Positions 1-7,277 of a stretch of 8,473 nt of DNA are shown here, in pieces. This DNA is from Anaerolineae bacterium. Lineage in GTDB: Bacteria; Chloroflexota; Anaerolineae; JAFGEY01. The stretch spans positions 1 to 8,473 of the forward strand of contig JAFGEY010000339.1 of assembly GCA_016931365.1 (NCBI GenBank), given 5' to 3'. The position numbers and the translations under genes are program-made. Below the pieces are notes generated by a model. That model was not told the DNA's origin. It ran no database searches and saw nothing but the letters and a program-made list of their open reading frames with translations. Within the stretch, counting starts at the first letter, position 1. Each line of letters begins with the position of its first letter.

Positions 1-9
1 AAGCCCACA

Positions 10-18
10 ACCAGATTC
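10..18. repeat. 9-bp direct repeat, left copy (putative target-site duplication)
   Basis: ACCAGATTC occurs here and again at 130-138, each copy directly abutting one end of the 111-bp inverted-repeat element at 19-129. Neither copy extends by another matching base on either side. Exact 9-bp duplication at both edges of an inverted-repeat element is what transposon insertion leaves. That this is a target-site duplication is inference from this one site. Confidence 0.7.
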
Positions 19-129
19 CAGCAATTCTCAATATGATCTGGAACGTGCTTGGAATGGAGGCTTTAGCCGAATTTTGAGCACTCCAATGCGCCGGCTGAAG
101 CCTCGAATCCACAAAAATGAGAATTGCTG
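19..129. mobile_element. MITE-like non-coding element with 12-bp terminal inverted repeats
   Basis: The left end CAGCAATTCTCA (19-30) is the exact reverse complement of the right end TGAGAATTGCTG (118-129). The ends are bordered by the 9-bp direct repeat at 10-18 and 130-138. Inside, 51-69 and 92-110 form a second, imperfect inverted repeat (16 Watson-Crick pairs and one G-U of 19), so most of the element can fold into one long hairpin. At 111 bp it cannot encode a transposase and would have to be mobilised in trans. A 9-bp duplication is known for several DDE families (IS4, ISAs1 and the IS903 group among them), so the parent family cannot be named. It ends 31 bp beyond the stop codon of the VWA gene and could also affect that gene's 3' end, although no U-tract follows it. 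Confidence 0.65.
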
Positions 130-138
130 ACCAGATTC
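130..138. repeat. 9-bp direct repeat, right copy (putative target-site duplication)
   Basis: This is the second ACCAGATTC copy, identical to 10-18 and directly adjoining the right terminal inverted repeat of the element at 19-129. It lies 22 bp outside the stop codon of the VWA gene, so the insertion did not interrupt that reading frame. Confidence 0.7.
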
Positions 139-160
139 ACATCCTGACGCCTCGCACCGG

Positions 161-3043
161 TCAGGGCTGCCAGACGCGAAACACCAGAGGCACATAGATC
201 TCGAAATGCGGCTCGTCTACGTGCGGATAGAGCGGCAAATCGGCATGGGCGGACGAAATTGGCCCTTGCAGGCAGGTAGCAGTGACGGTATTAGCCAGGT
301 ACACCGTCTCCGTCGAAACCGCCGTCGAGAGCACCAGCGTGACGGTTACCGGGACGCCGCTGTTGGGCAGGGTACCGATGTCCCAGGTCACGGTTTCCAT
401 CACCAGCGGATGAGCTGGCGTGAACACACCGTCAGCGGCGATGAACCAGGTGTTGACCGGCAGGGTGTCGTACAACTGGACCTCATACGCCGCTGCACGT
501 CCCGTATTGCTGAGCACCATCGTGTACGTCAACACGGCCCCATTTTCAATGTTTTCACCGTGGACATTTTTGCTCACCGACAGGCCCGGCAGCGCCTGCG
601 CCGGGGCAACCAAGACACTGGTCACGAACTGAGCGTATGGGGGATACGGGGGATATGGGTGATATGGATCGTAGGCGTAAAGCAGCGAAGCCGTGCTGGT
701 GTAGGCCGGCAAGGGCTGCGTGACCGAAAGCACCACGGTCAGGCTGACCGGCGTGCCGTCGTTGGCAAGATCGCCAAAGCGCCAGATCAGAGTATTGCCC
801 GCCCGCAAATTTTCAAGCGCAAAAGCACCGGTCGCGGTGACAAAGACGGTGCCCTGCGGCAGCGTATCCCGAACAACGATCCCCGTTATGCTGAACGGAG
901 CCGTGCTGCTGAGCGCGATGGTGGTGGTCAGCAGCTCGCCGAGGGCAACCTGCGCCGGGGCCGTCTTTCGCAGGTACGTGGCCGAACATTGCCCGCTCAC
1001 CAGGCCGTAAACCTGCTCGGCGATGGGCTGCACCTGCGCGCCAGAAGCGGCGTAATAATAGACGCCGTGGGTGCGGCTGGCGACCTCGTGCAGCAAGGCA
1101 TGATCAGCGCCAATCAGGCCAACCGTATAGATGCGAATGCCCTGCTCCCGCGCCCGGTCGGCGTAAAAGATCACGCAGTCGCTGGCCGTTCCGAACCCGC
1201 CGTCCGGCCATTGATTGTCCGCCTTGCACGGATCGCTGCCGGCGGGTAATATATTGGGCACGCCATCGCTGAACAAGAGCAGCGCCTTGACGACGTTGAG
1301 CCGGCCATAGTGCCCCGTGCCGGTACCCAAGCCATCGATGCCGAATTTCATGCCTTCGGCCATGTTGGTGCTCGCATCCGGGTACATTTTTTCGATCCCC
1401 CACAGCAGGCTGCCGTGGGTCACATCATCCGCAGGTACACCGGTCAGCCCGTCGCTCGACGAGCGGTGATCGTAACACCAGCGCCAGGCCGGGTCCGGTG
1501 TGCCGGTCGAGAAATCCCACAAGCCGGGGTAGCCGGCAGGCAGCCGATCCAGACCTGCTGACGGGGTGAGCAGGCACATCAGCTCGCGGATGGCCTGTCC
1601 AGAGCTCGAATAGCGCACCAGGGACAGTTGATCCAACGGCACTTTGGCCTGCCTGACAAAGGCTTTGTAGGCCTCCTTGGCGTCGCGCATCGGCTGGAGG
1701 TCATCAAAGAGGTCGTCAAAGCGATTGTCGCACGTCTCATCGGGATCGATCTGCCCGCTGCCGTCCCAGTCGTCGCTGTACACCGCGCCGTACTGTGGGT
1801 TGCAGGGGTGAAGGGCCATATCGAAATCGAGCGCCGGGTCGAGCGCCGAGATGCGCGCGCGGTCGCCGCTGTCCGGCGGGCCGCCGTACTGGCCGCTGTA
1901 GATGTAGGTCAGGTAGGTGCCACCCGGTTGATTTTTGACGTTATTCCAGTTCGTTACGCCCGACATACCTGGCGTGGTTGTTGTGTTGACGATAAAACTG
2001 GGCGCGTTGTCGTGGACTCCACCGGCCGCCGAGTTGTCCGGATTGGTGGTGAGCAGGATTTTGTCGAGCTTGAAGCCCAGCCCGCCGCCCCACAAGTTGA
2101 TGTGATGCACACCGGTCAGCAGGCTGGCCGAACCCAAGCGCACCCAGCGCCAGGGCACAGTCCAGGGATAGACTGAAGGGATCGAGCCGGCACGATAATC
2201 CGAATACTGAGCGTCAAACATTGCGTTCGTAGTTGAACCGACAGGCGACTCATCCACGCCCCAATGCACGACGCACCCATTCGCCAAGTCAGGATAGCCG
2301 GCATTGTTGCGCCCGCACTGGGCACGCGCCCAGACGTACCAGGTGGTCGACGTCGGGATGTCAAAGGCATAGTCCAGACGTGGGGCGTTGGCTTCAGCCA
2401 AGGCCATCGTCGGATAACCAGCCACCGCATCCAAATCCGAAGGGCCCAGCATCATATGCGCGCCGCGCCCGTCACCGGACTCATAGCTGTAGCCGGAGGC
2501 GTGCGAATTCTGGACGCGCTGCAAGGTCCAATAGGCGTTGCCGCGTTGATAGGCGTCATAGTGATAGTCGTACTCGCCGCCGTATGACGTGTTGTTGGCA
2601 AAAAACTCGGCCTCCTGGGTCAAGATGAGGTGCCCATCGTATTCGACTTCGGGCTGCGCTTCGGCCAGCCAGTCCGGATACGGCAGGTAGCGGCGGGCGC
2701 CCGCCGGGTACTCGTCATACTCGCCGGTCGAATAGTTGATGTGCTGGTCATAACAGCCGTAGCAGCGCGAGTAATAGATCATCGAACCGGACTCGTCAAA
2801 GACCAGCCCCACGTCCGTCGCGCACGAGCTGACCGTCACCGAGGCAGTGATCAGTTCCGTGGCGGTCTGCCGTTCGAGCCGTTGGCGTCCATCGTCCAGA
2901 GGTTCTGCTGCGACAGGAACGTCCCCGGCATCTGCTCGCGTTGCAGCCCGTTCCAAACTGCTCACCAGCACCAACACCAATACCGTCGCGATCAAGAAAA
3001 CCAATGCAGCCCTGAGCCCAAGCGCACGGATTTGTGGCCTCAT
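161..3043 (-). CDS. Secreted VWA-domain protein with inserted carbohydrate-binding-like module, EF-hand loop and two DUF11 repeats
   Basis: This is a 960-aa surface or secreted protein, probably an adhesion or binding protein; its ligand is unknown. The start at 3043 follows AAAAGGAGGT by six bases and lies downstream of the promoter. An in-frame ATG at 3079 lies upstream of the expected transcription start. Residues 1-29 form a basic, then hydrophobic signal peptide or anchor. The VWA fold begins with the MIDAS motif DESGS (83-87) and is interrupted by about 360 residues. It resumes near 449, with the MIDAS threonine in STNMAEGM (T559) and aspartate in LLFSDG (D593). The insert holds a beta-rich segment (about 135-334) ending WVRLG...HHINLW...KLDKILLTT, like galactose-binding or CBM-type sandwiches, then an EF-hand loop (425-436). 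Two DUF11-type repeats (about 687-778 and 820-920) flank a Tyr-Pro linker. The C-terminus carries YVPLV and no LPXTG sorting signal. The VWA and DUF11 calls are firm; the CBM-like call is tentative. Confidence 0.9.
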   Translation of the reverse strand: MRPQIRALGLRAALVFLIATVLVLVLVSSLERAATRADAGDVPVAAEPLDDGRQRLERQTATELITASVTVSSCATDVGLVFDESGSMIYYSRCYGCYDQHINYSTGEYDEYPAGARRYLPYPDWLAEAQPEVEYDGHLILTQEAEFFANNTSYGGEYDYHYDAYQRGNAYWTLQRVQNSHASGYSYESGDGRGAHMMLGPSDLDAVAGYPTMALAEANAPRLDYAFDIPTSTTWYVWARAQCGRNNAGYPDLANGCVVHWGVDESPVGSTTNAMFDAQYSDYRAGSIPSVYPWTVPWRWVRLGSASLLTGVHHINLWGGGLGFKLDKILLTTNPDNSAAGGVHDNAPSFIVNTTTTPGMSGVTNWNNVKNQPGGTYLTYIYSGQYGGPPDSGDRARISALDPALDFDMALHPCNPQYGAVYSDDWDGSGQIDPDETCDNRFDDLFDDLQPMRDAKEAYKAFVRQAKVPLDQLSLVRYSSSGQAIRELMCLLTPSAGLDRLPAGYPGLWDFSTGTPDPAWRWCYDHRSSSDGLTGVPADDVTHGSLLWGIEKMYPDASTNMAEGMKFGIDGLGTGTGHYGRLNVVKALLLFSDGVPNILPAGSDPCKADNQWPDGGFGTASDCVIFYADRAREQGIRIYTVGLIGADHALLHEVASRTHGVYYYAASGAQVQPIAEQVYGLVSGQCSATYLRKTAPAQVALGELLTTTIALSSTAPFSITGIVVRDTLPQGTVFVTATGAFALENLRAGNTLIWRFGDLANDGTPVSLTVVLSVTQPLPAYTSTASLLYAYDPYHPYPPYPPYAQFVTSVLVAPAQALPGLSVSKNVHGENIENGAVLTYTMVLSNTGRAAAYEVQLYDTLPVNTWFIAADGVFTPAHPLVMETVTWDIGTLPNSGVPVTVTLVLSTAVSTETVYLANTVTATCLQGPISSAHADLPLYPHVDEPHFEIYVPLVFRVWQP
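638..673 (-). repeat. In-frame 9-bp tandem repeat encoding Tyr-x-Pro units
   Basis: Four consecutive 9-base units encode YDP-YHP-YPP-YPP (residues 791-802 of the VWA protein), followed by YAQ. The repeat lies between the two DUF11 domains and probably forms a stiff, extended, proline-rich spacer. Short in-frame tandem repeats of this kind can change copy number by slippage without breaking the frame. Only this one allele is visible, so variability is inference. Confidence 0.6.
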
Positions 3044-3049
3044 GCTCAA

Positions 3050-3055
3050 CCTCCT
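3050..3055 (-). promoter_or_regulatory. Strong ribosome binding site of the VWA gene
   Basis: The minus strand reads AAAAGGAGGTTGAGC-ATG, placing AGGAGG six bases before the ATG at 3043. This near-perfect match to the anti-Shine-Dalgarno decides the start codon in favour of 3043 over the upstream in-frame ATG at 3079. Confidence 0.85.
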
Positions 3056-3069
3056 TTTAAGTCTATGAT

Positions 3070-3098
3070 ATTTTAACACTGCTCTTGGTTAAAGTCAA
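3070..3098 (-). promoter_or_regulatory. Sigma70-type promoter of the VWA gene
   Basis: On the minus strand, TTGACT (3093-3098, 5/6 to the -35 consensus) is followed after exactly 17 bases by TAAAAT (3070-3075, 5/6 to the -10 consensus). Transcription would start near 3063, giving a leader of about 20 bases that contains the Shine-Dalgarno sequence. The promoter lies downstream of the terminator at 3130-3165, so the VWA gene appears to be its own transcription unit. No repressor site is evident. Confidence 0.75.
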
Positions 3099-3129
3099 AC
3101 GCGATCGCGGGGTGTATTCGCCGGGGGCG

Positions 3130-3165
3130 AAAAGACCCTAAAGGTTTGTGAAACCTTTAGGGTCT
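3130..3165 (-). terminator. Rho-independent terminator of the TIR-STAND gene
   Basis: Positions 3133-3147 (AGACCCTAAAGGTTT) and 3151-3165 are perfect reverse complements: a 15-bp stem with a 3-base loop. On the minus strand the stem is followed by a short T run (3130-3133, partly inside the stem). It begins 23 bases past the TAA stop at 3189-3191, which fits termination of the TIR-STAND transcript. The T run is only four bases, so efficiency is uncertain. The plus-strand side shows no T run, and no plus-strand gene needs it. Confidence 0.75.
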
Positions 3166-3188
3166 GAAATCGTAAAGATACGTCCTCG

Positions 3189-6100
3189 TTACTCGAAATA
3201 CTGCTCCACTTCTCTCTGTGTCAGCGGCGAAACCTGTTGCTTCAAGGCGATGTCCAGCACATCCTGGAAATCGGCATAAAAGACCCACACCGTGCCGTCC
3301 ATCACCGCCGCGGCGATCCGCTTGCCATCCGGCGACCAGGCCACGCTCCAGATGCCCCGATCGGGGCCGGACAGCCTGGCGATGCTGTCGCCGCTTTTGG
3401 TGTCCCAATCCCATATCCTGACCGCGCCATCGTCCGAGGCGGTGGCAAATTGGGTGCCATCAGGACTGACCTGCACATCGTTGACCGCGCCGATGTGCCC
3501 GTAAAACCCGGCGGCAGGTTCCTCCGGCTTGTCCAAATCCCAAAACAGAACCGTCGTATCCTGCGACACTGAGACCAGGTGATCGCCATCCGGGTGCCAG
3601 GCCACCCCCCAAGCGATGCCATCATGGCCGGTCACGGTGACCGTGTTTTCCAGCGTTTGTGCGTCCCACACGTGAATCTGCCCCTGCCACGAGCCCGTCG
3701 CCAGTTGGCTGGCGTCGGGGCTCCAGGCAACACTGACAAACCAATCATCCTGGAGCAGAGGCAACTGGGCATAGGCCTGCGCGGTGATGTCCTCCCCCTG
3801 CGCCGCGCGCTCGATCGCCGCTCGCTCCCACAATTTGACGCTGCCGTCGGACGAAACCGTGGCCAGTCGCGCGCCATCGGCGCTCCAGGCCAGGGTATAT
3901 GCGTAATCGTCGGGCAGGTGGGCCATAAACGAAATCGCCGCTGTCCCGTCAATGCGCACCATCGCGCCCTCTCTTCCGAGCGCCGTCAGCGGCGCGCCTG
4001 CCGCCGCCCAGCCCAGACCGATCACCTGGCTGTCCAACTCGAAGGATGCGAATGGCGCAAAATGCTCGCCCGCATTCCACAACGCTAACCGGCCGGCGTC
4101 ATCGCCGGCGGCAAGCAAGGTTCCATCCGGGCTCCAGGCCACGCGGCGCACTTCGCCCGAATACCCGGTGAGAATATCGACGCTGGGACGCGCCAGGGTC
4201 CAGACGCGCACCATTCGATCCAGCGATGCCGAGGCGATCAGGCGTTCCTGCGGATGCCAGCGCGCGTCAAACACCCAGTCCTTGTGCCCGGTCAGCTTGG
4301 CAATGCTGGCCCCGGTGCTGACGTTCCACACCCGGATGCTTTTATCTACCGAAGCGGAGAGCAAGAGTGTGCCGTCGGGGCTCCAATCGACGCTGCGCAC
4401 TTCGCCCGCCTCGTGGCCGACCAGCCTGTCGATGCTCGGGCCGCCGCCGGCATTCCAGATGCGGATGCCGTCATAAGCGGCAGAAGCCAGCCGGCTGCCG
4501 TCGGGGCTCCAGTCAACGTCAAGCACATAACCGGTGTGGCCGGTGAGGACAACGGTGCTGGCGATTTCCGTCCAGCGATCAGGCGACGCAAGCAGATCGC
4601 GCAAGACCCAGATTTTGATCGTCTTGTCGTCCGAGGCATAAGCAAAACGCGCGCCATCGGGACTCCACGCCGCCTTGTTGACCTCGTTGCCGGGCTCGTC
4701 ATAGACCGCAACCGGGGTTTCGCCGCTTCCGGCATCGACGATGCGCACGCTGCCATCCGATCCGGACACGAGCAGCAGGCGGCTGTCCGGGCTCCACTCG
4801 ACCGTGTTGGGGTGGCCTTCGTCCCAGGTTTGCAGCACCGCCGTGTGGCCGATCCAGCGTTGATCCTTCTCTGCCACATCCCAGATGCGGATCGTGCCAT
4901 CGTAGGACGCCGAAACGATTTGCACGTCATCCAAACGCCAGTCGATGCCACGTACTTTGTCGCCGTGGCCGACCAGCGTGGTGAGCAGCTTACCCTCGCG
5001 ATCCCAGATTTTGATCGTGCCATCATAGGAGGCTGAAGCGAGATACTGCCCGTCGTGGCTCCAGGCGACGATGCGCACGGCATCTTCGTGGCTGGTCTCT
5101 GATTCCAGGCCGGTATCGATCAGCGCGCGCCAGGGGTAGGCCGAAATCAACACCTCACGCAGCGCATCTTGAGCTTGCGTTGTTTTGCTCACATCGAATG
5201 CGGTGAGGGCCAGTTGCAGGCTGAGCGCGGCATCCGAATCGAGATAGTTAAGCGCGTCGGAAGCCAGCGTGCGCGATTCGGCGTCATAGCGCTCGGTCTG
5301 AGCCTGGGTGAAAAAGATGAAACTGAGCACGGCCAGCGCGGCAGCGACCACACCGATCGCAGCCAAAATCCAGGCCCGGCGGCGCAGTTGCCGCGCCGCC
5401 GCGGCCTGGATGCGCTCACGCTCGGCGGCTTCTTCGGCCAGACGACGCGCGGCCTCCAGCTCGCGCTGGCGGGATTCTTCGCGCTCGCGCTCAGCGGCGC
5501 GCAGCGTCTCCCGGCTGGCATCGACCAGATCGAGCACGCTCTGATCGTAGCCCAGATCGACCGCATCCGGGCTGTTGAGCCACTGCTCGGCCTCCAGCAG
5601 TTCGACCTCTTCCAGCAAGCCACCTTTTTTGTCCAGGCGCAGCCATTCAGCCGCTTTCGACTCCATTCGGCGGCGCGTTTGCTCGGCGTCGCGGCGCTGA
5701 TTGAGCCAGGCTTGCAGCCGCGGCCAGCCGCGAATCAGGGCCTCGTGCGCAATATCGACCTTTTTGTCTGTCTCGCCCTCCTCGCCGCTGAGCATCAGCA
5801 GGCGATTATCGACCAGATGATCGAGCGTCTGTCTGAAGGCCAGCGCATTGTCGTTTGCGCCGCGCAGCCTGGACAACGGCTGCTGGCGACGAGTGTCGGA
5901 GCGTCCTTCGCCGAATTGCACCAGACGGATAAAAGCACGGCGAGCGATGGCCTGCTGTTCGGGCAAGAGTTGATCCAGCGCGGCATCGGCGCGGCGAGCC
6001 ATCGCCACTTGAAGGCCCGTGACTTCTAGCCCGCCATAGTCTGCGCGCGACAACACGAGCGCTTCATAGGAGAGCAGGGGCAGAAAGCGGCGCTTGACAT

Positions 6101-7253
6101 GCCCCCACAACAAGACCAGCGTTTCCTGCACCAGCGGCAGCACGCCCGGCTCGCCCGCTGCATCCTTGATCAGCCGCTCGATCAGTGCCGCGTCCATATA
6201 CACACCCACATCTTCGGCAGGGCGATGAATGCACTGCCGAAGCCCTTTCTCGTCCATCGGCAAAATTTCTATGCGGTGCGACTGGATTTCGCTCCACAGG
6301 TCGCTGGTCATCAGATCGGCGTAAAAGTCGGCGCGGACCGTGAGGACAATGTAACAGGCTTCGACCTGAGCGAGGGATAACAGCGCGGCTTGAAAATCGT
6401 CGGCGCAGCCTTCACAGAGGGTAAACAGCTCTTCAAACTGGTCGACGATCAGCAGCAGACGTTTGTCGCCGGGACAAGCAGCCAACAAGTTTTGAACGGT
6501 CTGGACTGGATTAAAAAGGCCCTGCGCCGTTGAAGGGTCGCTCTCTAGCGCCTGCTGCAACCGCTCCATCGGCGCATCGCCGGGACGCAGCGAGCGCACC
6601 TGCCAACCGCCGTCAAAGTAGCGGCTCTTGCGCAGCGCAGGCAACAGACCGGCGAACACGAGCGATGACTTGCCGCTGCCCGACGCACCGATCACGGTGA
6701 TGAACGGGTGCAGGCGCAGCCGCTCGATCAACTCGCTGACTTGGCGCTCGCGGCCAAAGAAGCGATGGCTGTCGGCCTCGCCAAAGGGCACCATGCCGGG
6801 ATACGGGCAGGCAGGGATCGGCGGCGGCGGCGGCAGGGGCTTGCTCAGTTCCCGGCACAGCCGCTCGACGACGCGATCCCACTGCTCGGGGCTGGTCGCG
6901 TCGAGCGAGCCGAGCAGTTGCAGGCGGGCGGGCAGATCGACAGGGTGCAGGATCACCGGGATCACCGGCCAGATGCCCGTTTCCAGGCCGTAGGTTTGCG
7001 CGAGCAGGTCGGTGAATTCGGAAAATTGATCCGCGAGGTAAGCCTGGGAAAGGATCAACAGCGTGCGGCGACTGCTTTTGATCGCCCGCTCAAACTCGAC
7101 CAGACGCGGCACGCCAAGGGCAAAGGCCTCTTCGGAGTGAAAGTCGATCTCGGCCCCGTCGAGGGCGTCCATCAAATAGCCTTCAACCCAGGCCGCATCG
7201 GCGTCAGCGTAAGAGACGAACACGTCATACTGAAATTCGGGTTGCTCAGACAT
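3189..7253 (-). CDS. TIR - nSTAND1 NTPase - transmembrane - 14-blade WD40 protein
   Basis: This 1354-aa signal-transduction or conflict-type ATPase has an N-terminal TIR domain (about 7-136; DVFVSYAD box, LLILSQAYL strand). An nSTAND1-type NTPase follows, with PYPGMVPF and FFGRE (165-169), Walker A GASGSGKSS (189-197), Walker B LLLIVDQFEE (D271, E274-E275) and the family signature HEALIRGWPRL (503-513). Next come a charged helix (about 579-626), one membrane helix (about 627-649) and an alpha-helical repeat-like stretch (DSDAALSLQLALTAF, 672-686). Residues 719-1337 hold 14 WD40 blades, two of them degenerate, which equals two seven-bladed propellers. In STAND proteins, repeats sense a signal and the NTPase oligomerises to activate the effector. 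Arginines before the membrane helix suggest NTPase inside and propellers outside. The start at 7253 has GGAGAGG just upstream; in-frame ATGs at 7265 and 7310 are less likely, the latter lying inside a hairpin. The usual TIR catalytic Glu position appears to be Thr81. Confidence 0.93.
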   Translation of the reverse strand: MSEQPEFQYDVFVSYADADAAWVEGYLMDALDGAEIDFHSEEAFALGVPRLVEFERAIKSSRRTLLILSQAYLADQFSEFTDLLAQTYGLETGIWPVIPVILHPVDLPARLQLLGSLDATSPEQWDRVVERLCRELSKPLPPPPPIPACPYPGMVPFGEADSHRFFGRERQVSELIERLRLHPFITVIGASGSGKSSLVFAGLLPALRKSRYFDGGWQVRSLRPGDAPMERLQQALESDPSTAQGLFNPVQTVQNLLAACPGDKRLLLIVDQFEELFTLCEGCADDFQAALLSLAQVEACYIVLTVRADFYADLMTSDLWSEIQSHRIEILPMDEKGLRQCIHRPAEDVGVYMDAALIERLIKDAAGEPGVLPLVQETLVLLWGHVKRRFLPLLSYEALVLSRADYGGLEVTGLQVAMARRADAALDQLLPEQQAIARRAFIRLVQFGEGRSDTRRQQPLSRLRGANDNALAFRQTLDHLVDNRLLMLSGEEGETDKKVDIAHEALIRGWPRLQAWLNQRRDAEQTRRRMESKAAEWLRLDKKGGLLEEVELLEAEQWLNSPDAVDLGYDQSVLDLVDASRETLRAAEREREESRQRELEAARRLAEEAAERERIQAAAARQLRRRAWILAAIGVVAAALAVLSFIFFTQAQTERYDAESRTLASDALNYLDSDAALSLQLALTAFDVSKTTQAQDALREVLISAYPWRALIDTGLESETSHEDAVRIVAWSHDGQYLASASYDGTIKIWDREGKLLTTLVGHGDKVRGIDWRLDDVQIVSASYDGTIRIWDVAEKDQRWIGHTAVLQTWDEGHPNTVEWSPDSRLLLVSGSDGSVRIVDAGSGETPVAVYDEPGNEVNKAAWSPDGARFAYASDDKTIKIWVLRDLLASPDRWTEIASTVVLTGHTGYVLDVDWSPDGSRLASAAYDGIRIWNAGGGPSIDRLVGHEAGEVRSVDWSPDGTLLLSASVDKSIRVWNVSTGASIAKLTGHKDWVFDARWHPQERLIASASLDRMVRVWTLARPSVDILTGYSGEVRRVAWSPDGTLLAAGDDAGRLALWNAGEHFAPFASFELDSQVIGLGWAAAGAPLTALGREGAMVRIDGTAAISFMAHLPDDYAYTLAWSADGARLATVSSDGSVKLWERAAIERAAQGEDITAQAYAQLPLLQDDWFVSVAWSPDASQLATGSWQGQIHVWDAQTLENTVTVTGHDGIAWGVAWHPDGDHLVSVSQDTTVLFWDLDKPEEPAAGFYGHIGAVNDVQVSPDGTQFATASDDGAVRIWDWDTKSGDSIARLSGPDRGIWSVAWSPDGKRIAAAVMDGTVWVFYADFQDVLDIALKQQVSPLTQREVEQYFE

Positions 7254-7256
7254 AGC

Positions 7257-7263
7257 CCTCTCC
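7257..7263 (-). promoter_or_regulatory. Ribosome binding site of the TIR-STAND gene
   Basis: The minus strand reads GGAGAGGGCT-ATG, with GGAG six bases before the ATG at 7253. It supports the start MSEQPEF, directly ahead of the first TIR strand. The ATG at 7265 overlaps this purine-rich run and has no comparable site of its own. Confidence 0.65.
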
Positions 7264-7277
7264 ATCTTGGGCACTTT

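Noticed and set aside
206..1249. Open frame of 347 codons on the plus strand
   Set aside because: It is antisense to the VWA and DUF11 region, rich in Arg, Gly and Gln with no recognisable domain, as expected for a shadow of GC-rich coding DNA.
3044..3079. Longer VWA protein starting at 3079
   Set aside because: The extra 12 residues begin upstream of the expected transcription start at about 3063 and overlap the -10 box; the strong Shine-Dalgarno sequence serves 3043.
3101..3108. GCGATCGC palindrome upstream of the VWA promoter
   Set aside because: An 8-bp palindrome in GC-rich DNA is expected by chance, and nothing else marks it as an operator or a methylation landmark.
4254..5036. Long open frame of 260 codons on the plus strand
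   Set aside because: It is antisense to the WD40 repeats; its sequence is a mirror of repeated, GC-rich WSPDG codons and shows no family features or ribosome binding site.
4120..5040. Short near-identical stretches between WD40 blades (for example GCGCACTTCGCCCG near 4145 and 4395)
   Set aside because: Matches are only about 14-18 bases and follow from conserved WSPDG and GEVR codons. The blades are otherwise diverged, so there is no sign of recent amplification or hypervariable repeat shuffling.
5169..6029. Open frame of 286 codons on the plus strand
   Set aside because: It lies wholly antisense to the STAND gene, whose frame carries clear domain motifs over the same bases.
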